Shown piece after piece: positions 17,533 to 26,054 of a stretch of DNA of 64,000 nt. The position numbers and the translations under genes are program-made. The first letter of the stretch is position 1, and every line of letters begins with the position of its first letter. Under the pieces are notes generated by a model. The model had not been told where the DNA came from. It searched no databases and saw nothing but the letters and a program-made list of their open reading frames with translations. Location: the NCBI RefSeq assembly GCF_900110135.1, contig NZ_FOCO01000005.1, positions 90,357 through 154,356 of the forward strand. The letters are read 5' to 3'. This DNA comes from Pseudorhodobacter antarcticus. Lineage in GTDB: Bacteria > Pseudomonadota > Alphaproteobacteria > Rhodobacterales > Rhodobacteraceae.

Positions 17533-18867
17533 ATGTCTGAAATCCTGATTGGAAATGCGGACCATTTGGTGACGATGGACGGCGCGCGGCGCGAGCTGGC
17601 GGGGGCGGACATGCGCCTGCGCGGTGGCGTGATTGTTGAAATTGGCGCGGGGTTGGTGAGCGCTGGCGAGGTGATTGACGCGCGCGGCTGCGTGGTGACG
17701 CCGGGGTTGGTGAACACGCATCATCATTTGTACCAAACCCTGACGCGGGCGGTGCCGGGGGGGCAGGATGCGCTGCTGTTTGGCTGGCTGAAAACGCTGT
17801 ACCCGATTTGGGCGCGGTTTGGGCCGGAGGAGATCTTTGTTTCGGCGCAAGTGGGGTTGGCGGAGTTGGCGCTGACGGGGTGTTCGATGACGTCGGACCA
17901 TTTGTACATGTACCCCAATGGCGCGCGGTTGGATGACACGATTGCGGCGGCGGGCGAGGTGGGCTTGCGGTTTCACCCCACGCGGGGCGCGATGAGCATT
18001 GGCGAAAGCGATGGTGGCCTGCCGCCCGATGCGCTGGTGGAGCGTGAGGCGGCGATACTGGAAGATTGTATTCGCGTGGTGGACCGGTTCCACGATGCGC
18101 GGGCGGGGTCGATGCTGCGGGTGGGGATTGCGCCGTGTTCGCCGTTTTCAGTATCGCGCGAATTGATGCGGGATGCGGCGATTTTGGCGCGCGACAAGGG
18201 CGTGATGCTGCACACGCATTTGGCGGAAAATGACGAGGATGTGGCGTATTCCTTGGCGAAATTTGGATGCAGGCCGGGGGAATATGCCGAAGGGTTGGGC
18301 TGGGCGGGGGAGGATGTGTGGCACGCGCATTGCGTGAAATTGGACAGCGCCGAGATTGATTTGTTTGCGCGCACGGGGACGGGGGTGGCGCATTGCCCGT
18401 GTTCGAATTGTAGGCTTGGGTCCGGGATTGCGCCGGTGCGCGCGATGCGGGATGCTGGGGTGAAAGTTGGCCTTGGGGTGGATGGGTCCGCCAGCAATGA
18501 TGCGGGGAATTTGGTGGCCGAGGCGCGGCAAGCGATGTTGTTGCAGCGCGTGTCGCGCGGGGCGGATGCGATGAGCGCGCGTGAGGCGCTGGAGATTGCA
18601 ACGCTGGGCGGGGCGCGGGTGTTGGGGCGGCATGATTGCGGCAGTTTGGAGGTGGGCAAACGAGCGGATATTGCGATTTGGGATGTGTCCGGGGTGGAGG
18701 CGGCGGGGTCGTGGGACCGGGTGGCGTTTTTGCTGGCAGGCCCGATGCGGGTGCGCGATTTGATTGTGGAGGGGCGCGTGGTGGTGCGCCACGGCAAGCT
18801 GGTGACGGTGGATTTGGCGGCGGTTGTGGCGCGGCAGAATGTGTTGGCGGCGCGGTTGATGGAATAG
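17533..18867 (+). CDS. Amidohydrolase, probable 8-oxoguanine deaminase
   Basis: 444 residues of the metal-dependent amidohydrolase superfamily. Metal ligands are seen in NTHHHLYQTLTRA (about 61-73), HTHLAENDED and the GVDGSASNDAGN aspartate. The segments NTHHHLYQTLTRA, LYPIWARF, SDHLYMYPNGARLDD and HCPCSNCRLGSGIAPVR resemble 8-oxoguanine deaminase rather than cytosine deaminase or atrazine-type hydrolases. It would convert 8-oxoguanine to urate. The ATG at 17533 is chosen over an upstream in-frame start because the family N-terminus (MSEILIGNADHLVTMD) begins there after GGGGAT. A guanine deaminase is encoded nearby on the other strand. Confidence 0.82.
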   Translation: MSEILIGNADHLVTMDGARRELAGADMRLRGGVIVEIGAGLVSAGEVIDARGCVVTPGLVNTHHHLYQTLTRAVPGGQDALLFGWLKTLYPIWARFGPEEIFVSAQVGLAELALTGCSMTSDHLYMYPNGARLDDTIAAAGEVGLRFHPTRGAMSIGESDGGLPPDALVEREAAILEDCIRVVDRFHDARAGSMLRVGIAPCSPFSVSRELMRDAAILARDKGVMLHTHLAENDEDVAYSLAKFGCRPGEYAEGLGWAGEDVWHAHCVKLDSAEIDLFARTGTGVAHCPCSNCRLGSGIAPVRAMRDAGVKVGLGVDGSASNDAGNLVAEARQAMLLQRVSRGADAMSAREALEIATLGGARVLGRHDCGSLEVGKRADIAIWDVSGVEAAGSWDRVAFLLAGPMRVRDLIVEGRVVVRHGKLVTVDLAAVVARQNVLAARLME

Positions 18868-18925
18868 GGGTTGCGGGCGCGGGGGCGTTTGGGCAGGAAG
18901 GATAGGAACAATTTAGGAGCGTGCG

Positions 18926-19246
18926 ATGACCCATGATTACAAGGCCCAAGAGGCTGAAACCATTGAAACCTTTGCGGAAATTAGCAAGATTGACAGCTTG
19001 CCAAAGCAGGCGGTTGTGAACTTTTTGTTCTTGGCCGAGGAGGTGGATGCGCCGTTTGAGGCGGCGGCAGCGGCACTGACGGCGGCGGGGTTTGTGACGC
19101 ATATTGACGTTGAGGGCGAGACGGTGGAGGCGCGGACGGGGGAGATGGAAATCTCGGCCGCGGCGATTTGGGGAGTGGAGCGTAAGGCGACCGAAGTGGC
19201 GTTGAAATTTGGCTTTGACCCGGATGGGTGGGAGTTGGTGGAGTAA
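18926..19246 (+). CDS. RraB-like ribonuclease E inhibitor domain protein
   Basis: 106 acidic residues. The pattern PKQAVVNFLFLAEEVDAPFEAA and the C-terminal ATEVALKFGFDPDGWELVE match the ferredoxin-like RraB fold. RraB proteins bind RNase E and modulate mRNA decay in gamma-proteobacteria. Whether this homologue does so is inferred. AGGAGCGTGCG gives a strong ribosome-binding site. It sits alone between two purine deaminase genes. Confidence 0.7.
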   Translation: MTHDYKAQEAETIETFAEISKIDSLPKQAVVNFLFLAEEVDAPFEAAAAALTAAGFVTHIDVEGETVEARTGEMEISAAAIWGVERKATEVALKFGFDPDGWELVE

Positions 19247-19279
19247 GATTTTAAGGCGCGCTGCCGGCTGGTAGACGTA

Positions 19280-19362
19280 AGGGAGGGGGCGCTGCCCCCC
19301 TCGGCCCCGACTTTTACAGTGCAAAAGACGGGGCCGCCCCCGGGATATTTCAAAACAGGTAA
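19280..19362 (+). repeat. GC-rich Rhodobacterales-type intergenic repeat
   Basis: GGGAGGGGGCGCTGCCCCCC, then a CCCCGACTTTTACAGTGCAAAAGACGGGG hairpin region and the tail GCCCCCGGGATATTTCAAA. The tail is shared with 36766-36895 (CCCCCCGGGATATTTTCAAACAG). It lies between two convergent gene ends, a position suited to bidirectional termination. Confidence 0.65.
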
Positions 19363-19371
19363 AGTGTGGGG

Positions 19372-20652
19372 TTAGGCGCGGGTTCCGGCGATGTAGACGG
19401 CTTTTATGGCGCGGTCGTCGCCCATCATGATAGTGGGGAACACCGACTGCCAGATGGTTTGCGCGCGGCGCGTGGCCTGTTCGATGCCGGGGGTGGAGCC
19501 GAGGTCGATCACGACCAGATCCGCCTCCATCCCTTTGGCGATGTTGCCGATTTTGGTGTTGGCGTGCAGCGCGCGGGCGGAACCCATGGTTGCCAGCCAC
19601 CACAGTTGCGCGGGGTGCAGCGAGACGCCGCGCAGTTGGCCCACTTCATAAGCGGCGGCCATGGTGCGCAGCATGGAAAAGGACGAGCCGCCGCCCGTGT
19701 CGGTGGCAAGGCCCACGCGCAACCCGCGTGCGATTGTGCCTTGCATATCAAACAGGCCGGAGCCGATGAAGCTGTTGGAGGTGGGGCAGTGGATGAGGGA
19801 GGCGCCCATTTCGGTGAGGCGGTCGATTTCGCGGGGTTCAAGGTGAATGGCGTGGCCGTAAAGGCCGCCCATGCCCAGGAGGCCGTGGGATTCGTAAGTG
19901 TCGAGGTAGTCGCGGGCGGTGGGGTAGAGGGTTTTGACCCATGCGATCTCATCCAATTGTTCGGAGAGGTGGGTTTGCATCAGGCAGGATTGGTTTTCGG
20001 ACCACAGGGCACCCAAGGCGGCGAGTTGATCGGGGGTGGAGGTGGGGGAAAAACGCGGGGTGATGACGTAGGACAGGCGGTCCTGGCCGTGCCATTTTTG
20101 CAAAAGGCGCTTACTGTCATCATAGGCTGATTTGGCAGTGTCTTGTAGGCCCGCAGGCGCGTTGCGGTCCATGCAGGTTTTCCCCGCATAAGCGCGCAGG
20201 CCACGGGTTTGGGCAGCGGTGAAGAACGCATCGACGCTTTCGGGGTGGATGGTGGCGTAAGAGCAGACGGTGGTGGTGCCGTGCGACAGCGTCAGATCGA
20301 AATAGCGGTTCGCGATTTCCGCAGCATAGGCGGGATCGGCAAAGCGAATTTCCTCGGGGAAAGTATAGGTGTTGAGCCAGTCGATGAGGCGTTTGCCCCA
20401 AGAGGCGATGATCGCGGTTTGCGGGTAATGCACATGGGCATCGACAAAACCGGGGGAAATAAGGGCGCGGCCGTAATCGGTCACGGTGGCTTGGGGGTAT
20501 TGCGCACGCAAGGTGTCGGCGTTTCCGGTGGCGACGATTTCACCGCCCAGCATCACCACGCCGCCCGATGTGTTGATTTGTACCGCGTCCGGGCCCAGCA
20601 CAAACGGGTCGCCGTGATAGCTGAGGACCTGCCCCAAAATCAATTCTGCCAT
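19372..20652 (-). CDS. guaD: Guanine deaminase
   Basis: 426 residues. Amidohydrolase motifs: DAHVHYPQTAIIASWG (His73 and His75), LMQTHLSEQ, GHAIHL and the Asp in ATDTGGGSSFSML. The HYPQT and SNSFIGSGLF elements are characteristic of guanine deaminase (guanine to xanthine). The ATG at 20652 is preceded by an AGGGGGAAACC site. No xanthine dehydrogenase or purine transporter is in the window. It lies convergent to rraB and close to the 8-oxoguanine deaminase, suggesting a shared role in purine salvage or clean-up. Confidence 0.93.
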   Translation of the reverse strand: MAELILGQVLSYHGDPFVLGPDAVQINTSGGVVMLGGEIVATGNADTLRAQYPQATVTDYGRALISPGFVDAHVHYPQTAIIASWGKRLIDWLNTYTFPEEIRFADPAYAAEIANRYFDLTLSHGTTTVCSYATIHPESVDAFFTAAQTRGLRAYAGKTCMDRNAPAGLQDTAKSAYDDSKRLLQKWHGQDRLSYVITPRFSPTSTPDQLAALGALWSENQSCLMQTHLSEQLDEIAWVKTLYPTARDYLDTYESHGLLGMGGLYGHAIHLEPREIDRLTEMGASLIHCPTSNSFIGSGLFDMQGTIARGLRVGLATDTGGGSSFSMLRTMAAAYEVGQLRGVSLHPAQLWWLATMGSARALHANTKIGNIAKGMEADLVVIDLGSTPGIEQATRRAQTIWQSVFPTIMMGDDRAIKAVYIAGTRA

Positions 20653-20796
20653 GGTTTCCCCCTGATGGTTTCGCCTGCCGTTGCGCGCGTTTCGCGCAAC
20701 TTAACCGCTTTGTGGGGCCGCGTAAATTTCCCAGTCGCCTCTGTTTCTTTGAAGCTGTTTATCCTAAGGTCGGGGTAATCGTTTTTGGGGGGGCAT

Positions 20797-22167
20797 ATGG
20801 CCGAGGACATGGCAGACATTATTGAGGATGTGCTGGATGCCCGCCGGGTGGAGGCCATTCAGGACGCGGTGGATGCGCAAGATGCGCAGCGGTTGGACAG
20901 CTTGCTGGACCCGCTGCACGCTGCTGATATTGCTGACCTTTTGGAACAAATCAGCCCCACGGTGCGGCGCGAATTGCTGCGGCTTTGGCCCGAGGGGATT
21001 GATGGCGACATCCTGTCCGAATTGGAGGAGGGGATTCGCGAGGAGGTGATCGAGAGCCTGTCGCCGGATGTGTTGGCCGAGGCGGTGCGCACGCTGGACA
21101 CCGATGATGTGGTCGACATTTTGGAAGATATGGAGGCGGCGGACCAAGACCGCCTGCTGGGGGCGCTGGACAAGGCCGACCGGGTCGCGGTGGAGCAAGC
21201 GCTGGCCTATCCCGAATATTCGGCGGGGCGTTTGATGCAGCGCGAGGTCGTGGTGGCCCCCGAAGACTGGAATGTGGGCCAAGCCATTGATTACATGCGA
21301 TCTGTGGAGACATTGCCCGACCAGTTTTACCATGTGATTTTGGTGGACCCGCGCATGAAACCGCGCGGCTATGTCACCTTGGGGCGGGTGTTGTCATCGC
21401 GCCGGGACGTGTTGTTGCACGACATTGTGGAGGATAGTTTTCGCACGATTGAGGCGCATGAGCCGGAGGCGGATGTTGCCTATATCTTTAACCATTATCA
21501 CTTGATTTCCTGCGCTGTGGTTGATGCCCATGATCGTTTGGTGGGCGTGATCACTATTGATGACGCGATGAATGTGCTGGACGAGGAGCATGAGGAGGAC
21601 ATGCTGCGGATGGCGGGCGTAGATGACGAGGCAAGCCTGTCGGACACGGTGATTGAGGCGGCAAAGGGCCGGGCGGTGTGGTTGTTTGTGAACTTGTTGA
21701 CGGCGATTTTGGCGTCCTTGGTGATTTCGGCCTTTGCCGAGACGATCAACCAGATGGTGGCGCTGGCCGTGTTGATGCCGATTGTGGCGTCGATGGGGGG
21801 CAATGCGGGCACGCAGACGATGACGGTGGCGGTGCGCGCGCTGGCCACGCGGGATTTGACATCGCAAAACGCGCTGCGGGTGATTTGGCGTGAGGCGGCG
21901 GTGGGGGCGATCAACGGGTGCATTTTTGGCTTATTGATGGCGTTGATTGCGGGCTGGTGGTTTGGCATCCCCATGTTGGCGGTGGTGATTGGGGTGGCGA
22001 TGGTGCTGACCCACATCGCGGCAGCGGCGGGGGGGATTTTGATCCCAATGGGGTTGCAGCGGTTTGGGGTGGACCCGGCGCTGGCATCGGGGCCGTTTGT
22101 GACCACGGTGACGGATGTGGTTGGATTTTTTGCCTTTTTGGGGCTGGCATCATGGGCATTGCTGTGA
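20797..22167 (+). CDS. mgtE: Magnesium transporter MgtE
   Basis: 456 residues. The N-terminal acidic superhelical MgtE domain covers about 1-130. Two CBS domains follow (about 130-255). Five membrane segments begin near residue 290 (WLFVNLLTAILASLVISAFAE) and include the pore motif PIVASMGGNAGTQT. It is a Mg2+-gated channel of the inner membrane. The ATG at 20797 is preferred to a TTG 12 bases upstream. No M-box or other Mg riboswitch was recognised upstream. It overlaps the next gene by 16 bases. Confidence 0.95.
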   Translation: MAEDMADIIEDVLDARRVEAIQDAVDAQDAQRLDSLLDPLHAADIADLLEQISPTVRRELLRLWPEGIDGDILSELEEGIREEVIESLSPDVLAEAVRTLDTDDVVDILEDMEAADQDRLLGALDKADRVAVEQALAYPEYSAGRLMQREVVVAPEDWNVGQAIDYMRSVETLPDQFYHVILVDPRMKPRGYVTLGRVLSSRRDVLLHDIVEDSFRTIEAHEPEADVAYIFNHYHLISCAVVDAHDRLVGVITIDDAMNVLDEEHEEDMLRMAGVDDEASLSDTVIEAAKGRAVWLFVNLLTAILASLVISAFAETINQMVALAVLMPIVASMGGNAGTQTMTVAVRALATRDLTSQNALRVIWREAAVGAINGCIFGLLMALIAGWWFGIPMLAVVIGVAMVLTHIAAAAGGILIPMGLQRFGVDPALASGPFVTTVTDVVGFFAFLGLASWALL

Positions 22168-22697
22168 AGGCTGCGGCGCGGGCGGCAGGGTTTGTGGCGC
22201 GCAAGGCGGCGTTTGCAGCGGGGCAGGGGCAGGCCGCCGAGATTTTGGCAGATTATCTGGCGCAGTTTGGCGATGCCGTTTTAGCTGGCTATATGCCGAT
22301 GCGCACGGAAATTGACCCGTTGGCGGCGATGGCGGCGCATCCGGGTGTGGTGGGGGTTCCGGTGATTGTGGGGGCAGGCCACGCATTGCGGTTTCGCGAA
22401 TGGTCGCCGGGCTGCGCGATGGTGGCGGGGGAATTTGGCGCGCTGGTGCCCGAAGGTGGCGCGTGGGTGGTGCCGCAGGTGGTGATTGTGCCCTTGGTCG
22501 CGTTTGACGTGCGGGGATACCGCCTTGGCTATGGCGGCGGGTTTTACGACCGCACGCTGGAGGGGTTGCGCGCGCGCGGCCCGGTGGTGGCGGTTGGATT
22601 TGCGTTTGCAGGCCAAGAGATGGCGGACGTGCCGATTGACGCCACGGACCAGCGGCTGGACGTGATTGTGACAGAGCGCGGGCTGAGGACGTTTTAA
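22152..22697 (+). CDS. 5-formyltetrahydrofolate cyclo-ligase
   Basis: 181 residues. The ATP/folate motif LGYGGGFYDRTL lies at about 121-132, with VPLVAFD just before and the N-terminal basic KAAARAAGFVARK. It converts 5-formyl-THF to 5,10-methenyl-THF using ATP. The ATG at 22152 lies inside mgtE, giving a 16-base overlap and probable coupling. Its end faces the AAA+ ATPase gene with only 3 bases between. Folate metabolism connects loosely with the sarcosine oxidase and metF in this window. Confidence 0.9.
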   Translation: MGIAVKAAARAAGFVARKAAFAAGQGQAAEILADYLAQFGDAVLAGYMPMRTEIDPLAAMAAHPGVVGVPVIVGAGHALRFREWSPGCAMVAGEFGALVPEGGAWVVPQVVIVPLVAFDVRGYRLGYGGGFYDRTLEGLRARGPVVAVGFAFAGQEMADVPIDATDQRLDVIVTERGLRTF

Positions 22698-22700
22698 GCG

Positions 22701-24017
22701 TTAATGCGCAATCGATTCCTGCTTCACGAACATGTTGCCCCATGCGCGGTCGATCAGGTCGGGCGTCATGTGATAGGGCGTGTTTTCGAAATCGCAGACC
22801 GCGATGATCTGTTCGATCAGGAATTTGGGCATGTAATTGGCATAGGTGTTTTGGATGGTAGGGAATTTCACCTTCATCAGATGCACTAAAGCGCGTTCAT
22901 CCAGCGGCATTTTTTTCGCCCGTGCGACCATTGCAAAAATTTTTAGGAAATTCTCCTGATCGGGGCCGTCGATTTTGATTTTGAAAAAGATACGGCGCAG
23001 GGCCGCGCCGTCAAAAATCTCATTCGGGTGGAAGTTGGTGGAGAAGATCACGAGCGTGTCAAAGGGCACGGTGAATTTTTCGCCAGACTGCAGGGCGAGG
23101 ATATCCTTTGCCTCCTCCAAGGGCACAATCCAGCGGTTGACCAGTTTTTGCGGCGGTTCGGCCTGTCGGCCAAGGTCGTCGACGATGAAAATGCCGCCGG
23201 TGGATTTAAGCTGCAACGGGGCCTGATAGGTGCGCGCGACCGGGTTGTAGGTAAGGTCGAGCATATCAAGGCTAAGTTCGCCGCCAGTGATCACGGTGGG
23301 GCGTTCGCAATAGACATAGCGGTTGTCAAACCGGTTGGAGGTGCGGCGCAGGGAATTGGGGTCGTCTGTCGCCTCCTCGGCCGCTGAATGGACGATGGGA
23401 TCGTAGACGGTGATGACCTGACCTGCGTATTCCAGCGCGCGGGGAACATAGATTTTATCGCCCATCGCATCGCGGATACCGTTGGAAATACTGGATTTTC
23501 CATTGCCCGGTGGTCCGTACATCAAGATGGATCGGCCCGAGGTGATGGCGGGGCCAAGGTTGCCCAACAGATCGGGCGGCAGGATAAGGTGGCCCATCGC
23601 CCCGATAAGCTGTTCGCGGGTCAAACGGATATCGCGCACGGATTGGCGTTTGACCTGCACGCGGTAATCATCCAGCGGGATGGGCATGGCGCCGTAATAT
23701 TCGGACTGTGCAAGGGCATCAAGCGCGCGGGATTTCCCGGCTTCGGTTAACTGATAGCCCATTTCATTGCTGGAGGTGGCGTGCATGGTGCCCGTCGCCT
23801 CTAGCAGCTTTTGGCCGCGTGCAAGGTCGATGAGTTCTTGGGTCAAGATCACGGGCAGGCAGATGGCGCGGGCGACGCTGGAGGTGATGTCGAGGTTGGT
23901 GCGGAACATGGTTTTCAGCAAAATGTCGCGCATCATGACCATCGAGATGCCCACCTCGGCCAAGGATTTTGGCGCGGGGGGGGGCAGGACGTTGGGGGTG
24001 GTGGTTTGCACGTTCAT
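22701..24017 (-). CDS. AAA+ ATPase at the distal end of the tad locus, function unknown
   Basis: 438 residues. Walker A GPPGNGKSS is at residues 169-177, Walker B IFIVDD at about 276-281, and a sensor-1-like LVIFSTN follows. Residues about 20-115 look like a helical or winged-helix module with TEAGKSRALDAL. It is not the secretion ATPase (that is CpaF) and not TadZ/CpaE. It resembles MoxR-like AAA+ proteins that remodel partner proteins. It follows cpaA in the same direction after a 66-base gap, so it could belong to the tad operon. Start: ATG at 24017 preferred over GTG at 24026, though neither has a strong ribosome-binding site. Confidence 0.7.
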   Translation of the reverse strand: MNVQTTTPNVLPPPAPKSLAEVGISMVMMRDILLKTMFRTNLDITSSVARAICLPVILTQELIDLARGQKLLEATGTMHATSSNEMGYQLTEAGKSRALDALAQSEYYGAMPIPLDDYRVQVKRQSVRDIRLTREQLIGAMGHLILPPDLLGNLGPAITSGRSILMYGPPGNGKSSISNGIRDAMGDKIYVPRALEYAGQVITVYDPIVHSAAEEATDDPNSLRRTSNRFDNRYVYCERPTVITGGELSLDMLDLTYNPVARTYQAPLQLKSTGGIFIVDDLGRQAEPPQKLVNRWIVPLEEAKDILALQSGEKFTVPFDTLVIFSTNFHPNEIFDGAALRRIFFKIKIDGPDQENFLKIFAMVARAKKMPLDERALVHLMKVKFPTIQNTYANYMPKFLIEQIIAVCDFENTPYHMTPDLIDRAWGNMFVKQESIAH

Positions 24018-24083
24018 CAAGGGCACCTGTTGGGTTGGGTCGCGGCAACTGTGCCTGCACGGCGTTGCGATTTGGTGAAGAGA

Positions 24084-24572
24084 TCAGCGTAGGGCGTGGA
24101 CCAAAAGCGGATAAAACACGAGCGTGCCTGCAAGAGCGAGGCCCATGGGGAATTTGGCGTGGGTCCAGCTGGTCCAATCGGGGGTGGCACGGCGCACGGC
24201 GGGCACGGCGCGCATCAAACGGTGGCTGGCAAAGGCCGCGACGAGTGAGGCGGCAAACAGCGCCAGCACCACGCGCAGATCGGCGGTGACGAAAAACGGG
24301 GCCATGGCGGCAGCGAATTTGGCATCGCCCGCGCCCAGCATCCGCAAGGTGGCGGTGATAAACCCGATCAGCAGCACAATTGCGCCAATCGCCCAGCCCC
24401 AAGCCCATGTTTCCAATGGGAAAACGGCCAGACCCATGATGAGATAGACGGCGGCGAGGGCGATGACGGCCTTGTTCGGGATTTTCATGAACTTCATATC
24501 CGACCATGCCACCCAAATGGCGATGGGCAGGGTGAAAGGCAAAAACCACAAGATATTGGACGAGAACAGCAT
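24084..24572 (-). CDS. cpaA: Prepilin peptidase CpaA/TadV
   Basis: 162 residues with several membrane segments. The two catalytic aspartates of A24 peptidases are Asp25 (WSDMKFMKIPN) and Asp83 in the GxGD-type motif LGAGDAKFAAA. It cleaves the leader of Flp pilins, and the short form without an N-terminal methylase domain is typical of tad systems. Its ATG overlaps the stop of the upstream TPR gene (TGATG), so the two are coupled. Confidence 0.93.
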   Translation of the reverse strand: MLFSSNILWFLPFTLPIAIWVAWSDMKFMKIPNKAVIALAAVYLIMGLAVFPLETWAWGWAIGAIVLLIGFITATLRMLGAGDAKFAAAMAPFFVTADLRVVLALFAASLVAAFASHRLMRAVPAVRRATPDWTSWTHAKFPMGLALAGTLVFYPLLVHALR

Positions 24573-25429
24573 CAGTTGGTCACATTCGCATCAAGGGCCG
24601 CGAGAGAGCGGACTGCGGCATCAAAATGCTGCGGGTGGGTGTCGATCGCTTCTTGCAGCAAGCCTTTGCCCGTGTTCACGTCGCGTTGTTTGATCGCGGT
24701 CAGGGCCATTGTGTGCAACAATTGCGCACGTTCCACTTGGGTCATTTTGATCACGGGCATGTCGTATTGCCGTTGCGCACCGCGCGCCAGAACAAGGTTG
24801 TTTTTGGCGGTAAACATATTTGGGTCATAGGTGAGGGCGTCAAAAAACAGCTTTTCCGCGCCTTTGGCATCGCCGCGCGTCAGTTTGGAAAAGCCCCAGT
24901 TGTTGTAAATGCTGGCGGGGGTTGTGGTGAGGCCCGCTGCGATTTCATAAAAACTGTCGGCCTTTTTCCAGCTTTTGTTGCTGTCGGCGACCATCGCCTC
25001 CAGCTTGTACCGCTCAAACGTCTCATAGGTGGGGGGGATTTTGTTCAGCTCGGCTTCGGCGCTTTTCCATTCGTTGGCACGGATCAGTGCATCGGCGTAT
25101 TCGACGTGATCGCCGGGGGTGGCGCTGGGATCTTTCATCACCTGCGCCCAAACGGTTGCCGCCTCGTCCGGTTTTTTGGCGCGGACCAAGGATTTTGCAA
25201 GGCCGCGTTTCAAATCGGCGCGTTCGGGATTTTCGGCGGCGGTTCTGCGGAAATAGGCCACGGATTCGTCCGGGTCGCCCACCGTCAACATGATGTCGTT
25301 GAGGTTGGATTCGTCAATCACGTTGACGTTTTTCATCGCCCTGCTGACCTCGGTATCCGAGTTTTTTTGGCAGGCAGATAGGGCAACCGTGCCGGACAGG
25401 CACAGCGCGAGAAAGATCGGGTGGCGCAT
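24572..25429 (-). CDS. TPR lipoprotein of the tad locus
   Basis: 285 residues. A signal peptide ends in the lipobox ALSAC, followed by repeated TPR-like helices (for example FRRTAAENPERADLKRGLAKS and YNNWGFSKLTRGDAKGAEKLF). The ATG at 25429 is chosen because the lipoprotein signal starts there after AAAGGACGC. The frame stays open upstream but that part overlaps the next lipoprotein gene and has no signal. It is likely an outer-membrane-linked pilus assembly factor related to TadD. It ends in a TGATG overlap with cpaA. Confidence 0.82.
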   Translation of the reverse strand: MRHPIFLALCLSGTVALSACQKNSDTEVSRAMKNVNVIDESNLNDIMLTVGDPDESVAYFRRTAAENPERADLKRGLAKSLVRAKKPDEAATVWAQVMKDPSATPGDHVEYADALIRANEWKSAEAELNKIPPTYETFERYKLEAMVADSNKSWKKADSFYEIAAGLTTTPASIYNNWGFSKLTRGDAKGAEKLFFDALTYDPNMFTAKNNLVLARGAQRQYDMPVIKMTQVERAQLLHTMALTAIKQRDVNTGKGLLQEAIDTHPQHFDAAVRSLAALDANVTN

Positions 25430-25463
25430 TTTGCGTCCTTTTTGCTGCTCGAACCTTTTTGCC

Positions 25464-26045
25464 TTAAAGCTGCGAGAGCAGGACGTATTGGCCCCGATCA
25501 CGCCGCACCAAGGTAAAATCGTGACTTTGTTCCTGATCATCATACACAGCGGAATTGCTGCGGGCGATAGCCAAGCGAAGATTTTGCTGGATTGAGTCTG
25601 AACTGCCACTATCCAGCGCAAAAGCTTGTTGAAACACGGCGCGCGCCTCGCCTGAATTGCCGCGTTCCATCAGGACCACGCCAAGATTGTTATGGGCGGG
25701 GACGGAGGTGGGATCGGCCTTGATCGCTTGGCGCAGCAGGGTTTCGGCCTGCCCCAAGCGGCCTAAGCGCAGGTTGGCGGAGCCAAGGGCTGACAGCACA
25801 TCGGCGTTAAGGCCCTGTTCGGAGGCGCCGCGCAGATAGGCGCGCAAAGCAAGGTCAAATTCGCCCGCCTCCATCAAGCGGTGCCCGACCAAAAGCCCAT
25901 CGACGCCCAACGCACCCGTATCGGTGCCGGGGGCGGCGTTGCGGGCGCGATCACTGGCAGAAAGGCCGCCTGTCGATTGACAAGCGGCCAAAAAGGGGAG
26001 GCCCAGAATAAGGCCCAAGATCAAAACAGAACGTCGCCGCGTCAT
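25464..26045 (-). CDS. tadD: TadD-like TPR lipoprotein
   Basis: 193 residues. The signal peptide ends with the lipobox LAAC (FLAACQSTGG), and TPR repeats run through about 50-150 (AHNNLGVVLMERGNSGEARA). TadD pilotins are needed for secretin function and pilus assembly. Two consecutive TPR lipoproteins at this place are usual in alphaproteobacterial tad loci. Which one is the functional TadD is inferred only from similarity of size and TPR arrangement. Confidence 0.85.
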   Translation of the reverse strand: MTRRRSVLILGLILGLPFLAACQSTGGLSASDRARNAAPGTDTGALGVDGLLVGHRLMEAGEFDLALRAYLRGASEQGLNADVLSALGSANLRLGRLGQAETLLRQAIKADPTSVPAHNNLGVVLMERGNSGEARAVFQQAFALDSGSSDSIQQNLRLAIARSNSAVYDDQEQSHDFTLVRRDRGQYVLLSQL

Positions 26046-26054
26046 AAGGTGATA

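Noticed and set aside
17486..19603. 705-codon open frame on the minus strand
   Set aside because: It lies antisense to the deaminase and RraB genes. Its product is mostly Pro, Ala, Ser, Arg and Thr with no motif, a typical shadow in GC-rich DNA.
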